Source: Hyphomicrobiales bacterium (GTDB lineage: Bacteria > Pseudomonadota > Alphaproteobacteria > Rhizobiales > Rhizobiaceae). From it: DNA of 64,000 bases. The translations under genes and the position numbers were made by a program. Positions 63,530 through 64,000 of the stretch are shown one piece after another. The notes beneath the pieces are model-generated. The model saw only the letters and a program-made list of their open reading frames with translations, was not told the DNA's origin and did not search any database. How positions within the stretch are numbered: position 1 is the first letter of the stretch; the number at the start of each line of letters is the position of its first letter. Location: positions 68,124 to 132,123 of the forward strand of contig UCKS01000053.1 in assembly GCA_900473045.1 (NCBI GenBank), written 5' to 3'.

Positions 63530-63804
63530 ATTCTGTCCTTGGTAGAAATGGTGAGAAAGGCATCGGCACGCAACCCGGATTGAATGGGAACGCCCGTTTG
63601 CGAATGTCGCCAATGCGAAATGAAAAGGGCCAAAATGGCCCGCATGCCCTTCCCTATCGGAAGTTTGCGGCATTTCCCAGACAAAACTGCAAAACTGTCA
63701 TTTGCGAAACGATTGGCACCATCAGGACGCTTCTGTTATCAGCGTCTGAACTTGTTTTCAGAAAGGTCATCCATGAACGCGACACTGTGTCGGGGAGCGG
63801 CAGT

Positions 63805-64000
63805 GTGACGGAGCGTGCAGACGCGGCCTTTTTGGCGTCGCATGGCTGGTCCGACTTTTTCGCCTCCCAGATCGAGCGGTCCGAAGCGCCCCTTCTTCCG
63901 ATGCGCATCGCCGAAGTTCACCGCGCCCGGCTTGGCGCGCTGTCTGCCGAAGGGCCGGTCAAGCTTGTTCTTGCCCATAAAACCAATACCGCCGATTTTG
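63805..64000 (+). CDS. rsgA: Ribosome small-subunit GTPase RsgA, N-terminal fragment (runs off the window)
   Basis: The first 65 codons are visible. The translation contains LASHGWSDFFASQIE, then PMRIAEVHRARLGALSAEG and KTNTADF, which is the OB-fold beginning of RsgA (YjeQ) in alphaproteobacteria; the GTPase domain lies outside. RsgA is a circularly permuted GTPase that checks late 30S maturation. The GTG at 63805 with GGGGAG seven bases upstream is preferred; a GTG at 63787 is also in frame. Confidence 0.7.
   Translation, partial: MTERADAAFLASHGWSDFFASQIERSEAPLLPMRIAEVHRARLGALSAEGPVKLVLAHKTNTADF

Noticed and set aside
1-64000. tRNA, rRNA, integrase, transposase or plasmid replication genes
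   Set aside because: None could be recognised on either strand, so there is no direct sign that any block here is a recent mobile island.

Overview
The window is chromosomal-type DNA from an alphaproteobacterium of the Rhizobium/Agrobacterium group (order Hyphomicrobiales). This rests on the high GC content, the rhizobial form of histidine catabolism (HutF plus HutG), the soxBDAG and glnT-glxBCD neighbours, a mosaic palindrome of the kind common in rhizobial intergenic DNA, and many individual proteins of rhizobial character. It carries no rRNA or tRNA gene, no phage or IS element and no CRISPR array that I can recognise. The genes are dense and lie in clear operons, most of them metabolic or envelope related.

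Positions 1-11,640 hold a one-carbon/methylated-amine block. The leftward genes are glxB, glxC, glxD (a three-subunit split glutamate synthase), glnT (type III glutamine synthetase-like) and the start of purU (formyl-THF deformylase). A XRE-cupin regulator and a GlxA-type AraC regulator follow. The rightward genes soxB, soxD, soxA and soxG encode a heterotetrameric THF-dependent oxidase. Together these match, subunit for subunit, the enzymes of the N-methylglutamate route for methylamine (GmaS, MgsABC, MgdABCD), so 'sarcosine oxidase plus spare glutamine synthetase' may not be the right reading.

Positions 11,640-21,036 start with two small rhizobial-type proteins behind a possible small RNA or leader with a terminator. 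A complete five-step hut pathway follows: hutC and hutF leftward, hutI, hutH, hutG, hutU and hutD rightward. A HutC-type operator lies between hutF and hutI, and a 139 bp palindromic mosaic repeat sits inside the operon between hutH and hutG.

Positions 21,033-28,876 hold a leftward seven-gene operon under a divergent GntR/HutC-type regulator: a polar amino acid ABC transporter, a histidine ammonia-lyase paralogue that lacks exactly the Ala-Ser-Gly triad that forms the MIO cofactor, an FAD amine oxidase and an arginase-family protein with a changed metal motif. The substrate is unknown. A 15 bp repeat brackets the regulator gene.

Positions 28,897-39,152 contain a TetR repressor with a MexEF/BepFG-type RND efflux pair and two palindromic operators, a soluble double-PAS chemoreceptor, and a GH20 hexosaminidase with a GNAT protein.

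Positions 40,260-59,748 form an envelope/secondary biosynthesis island. A tight quartet (asparagine synthase-like amidotransferase, acyl carrier protein, AMP-forming acyl ligase, ammonia-type NAD synthetase-like amidase) stands next to a Wzx/Wzy-type polysaccharide cluster: flippase, Wzz, polymerase/ligase, polysaccharide deacetylase, three glycosyltransferases and an exported glycosidase-like protein. Two paralogous GNAT-like proteins and a PrmC-like methyltransferase are interleaved. I read this as a polysaccharide with an amidated or acylated decoration and consider it the best candidate for an under-described system. The window closes with housekeeping genes: an ABC-F ATPase, pepT, two small proteins and the start of rsgA.
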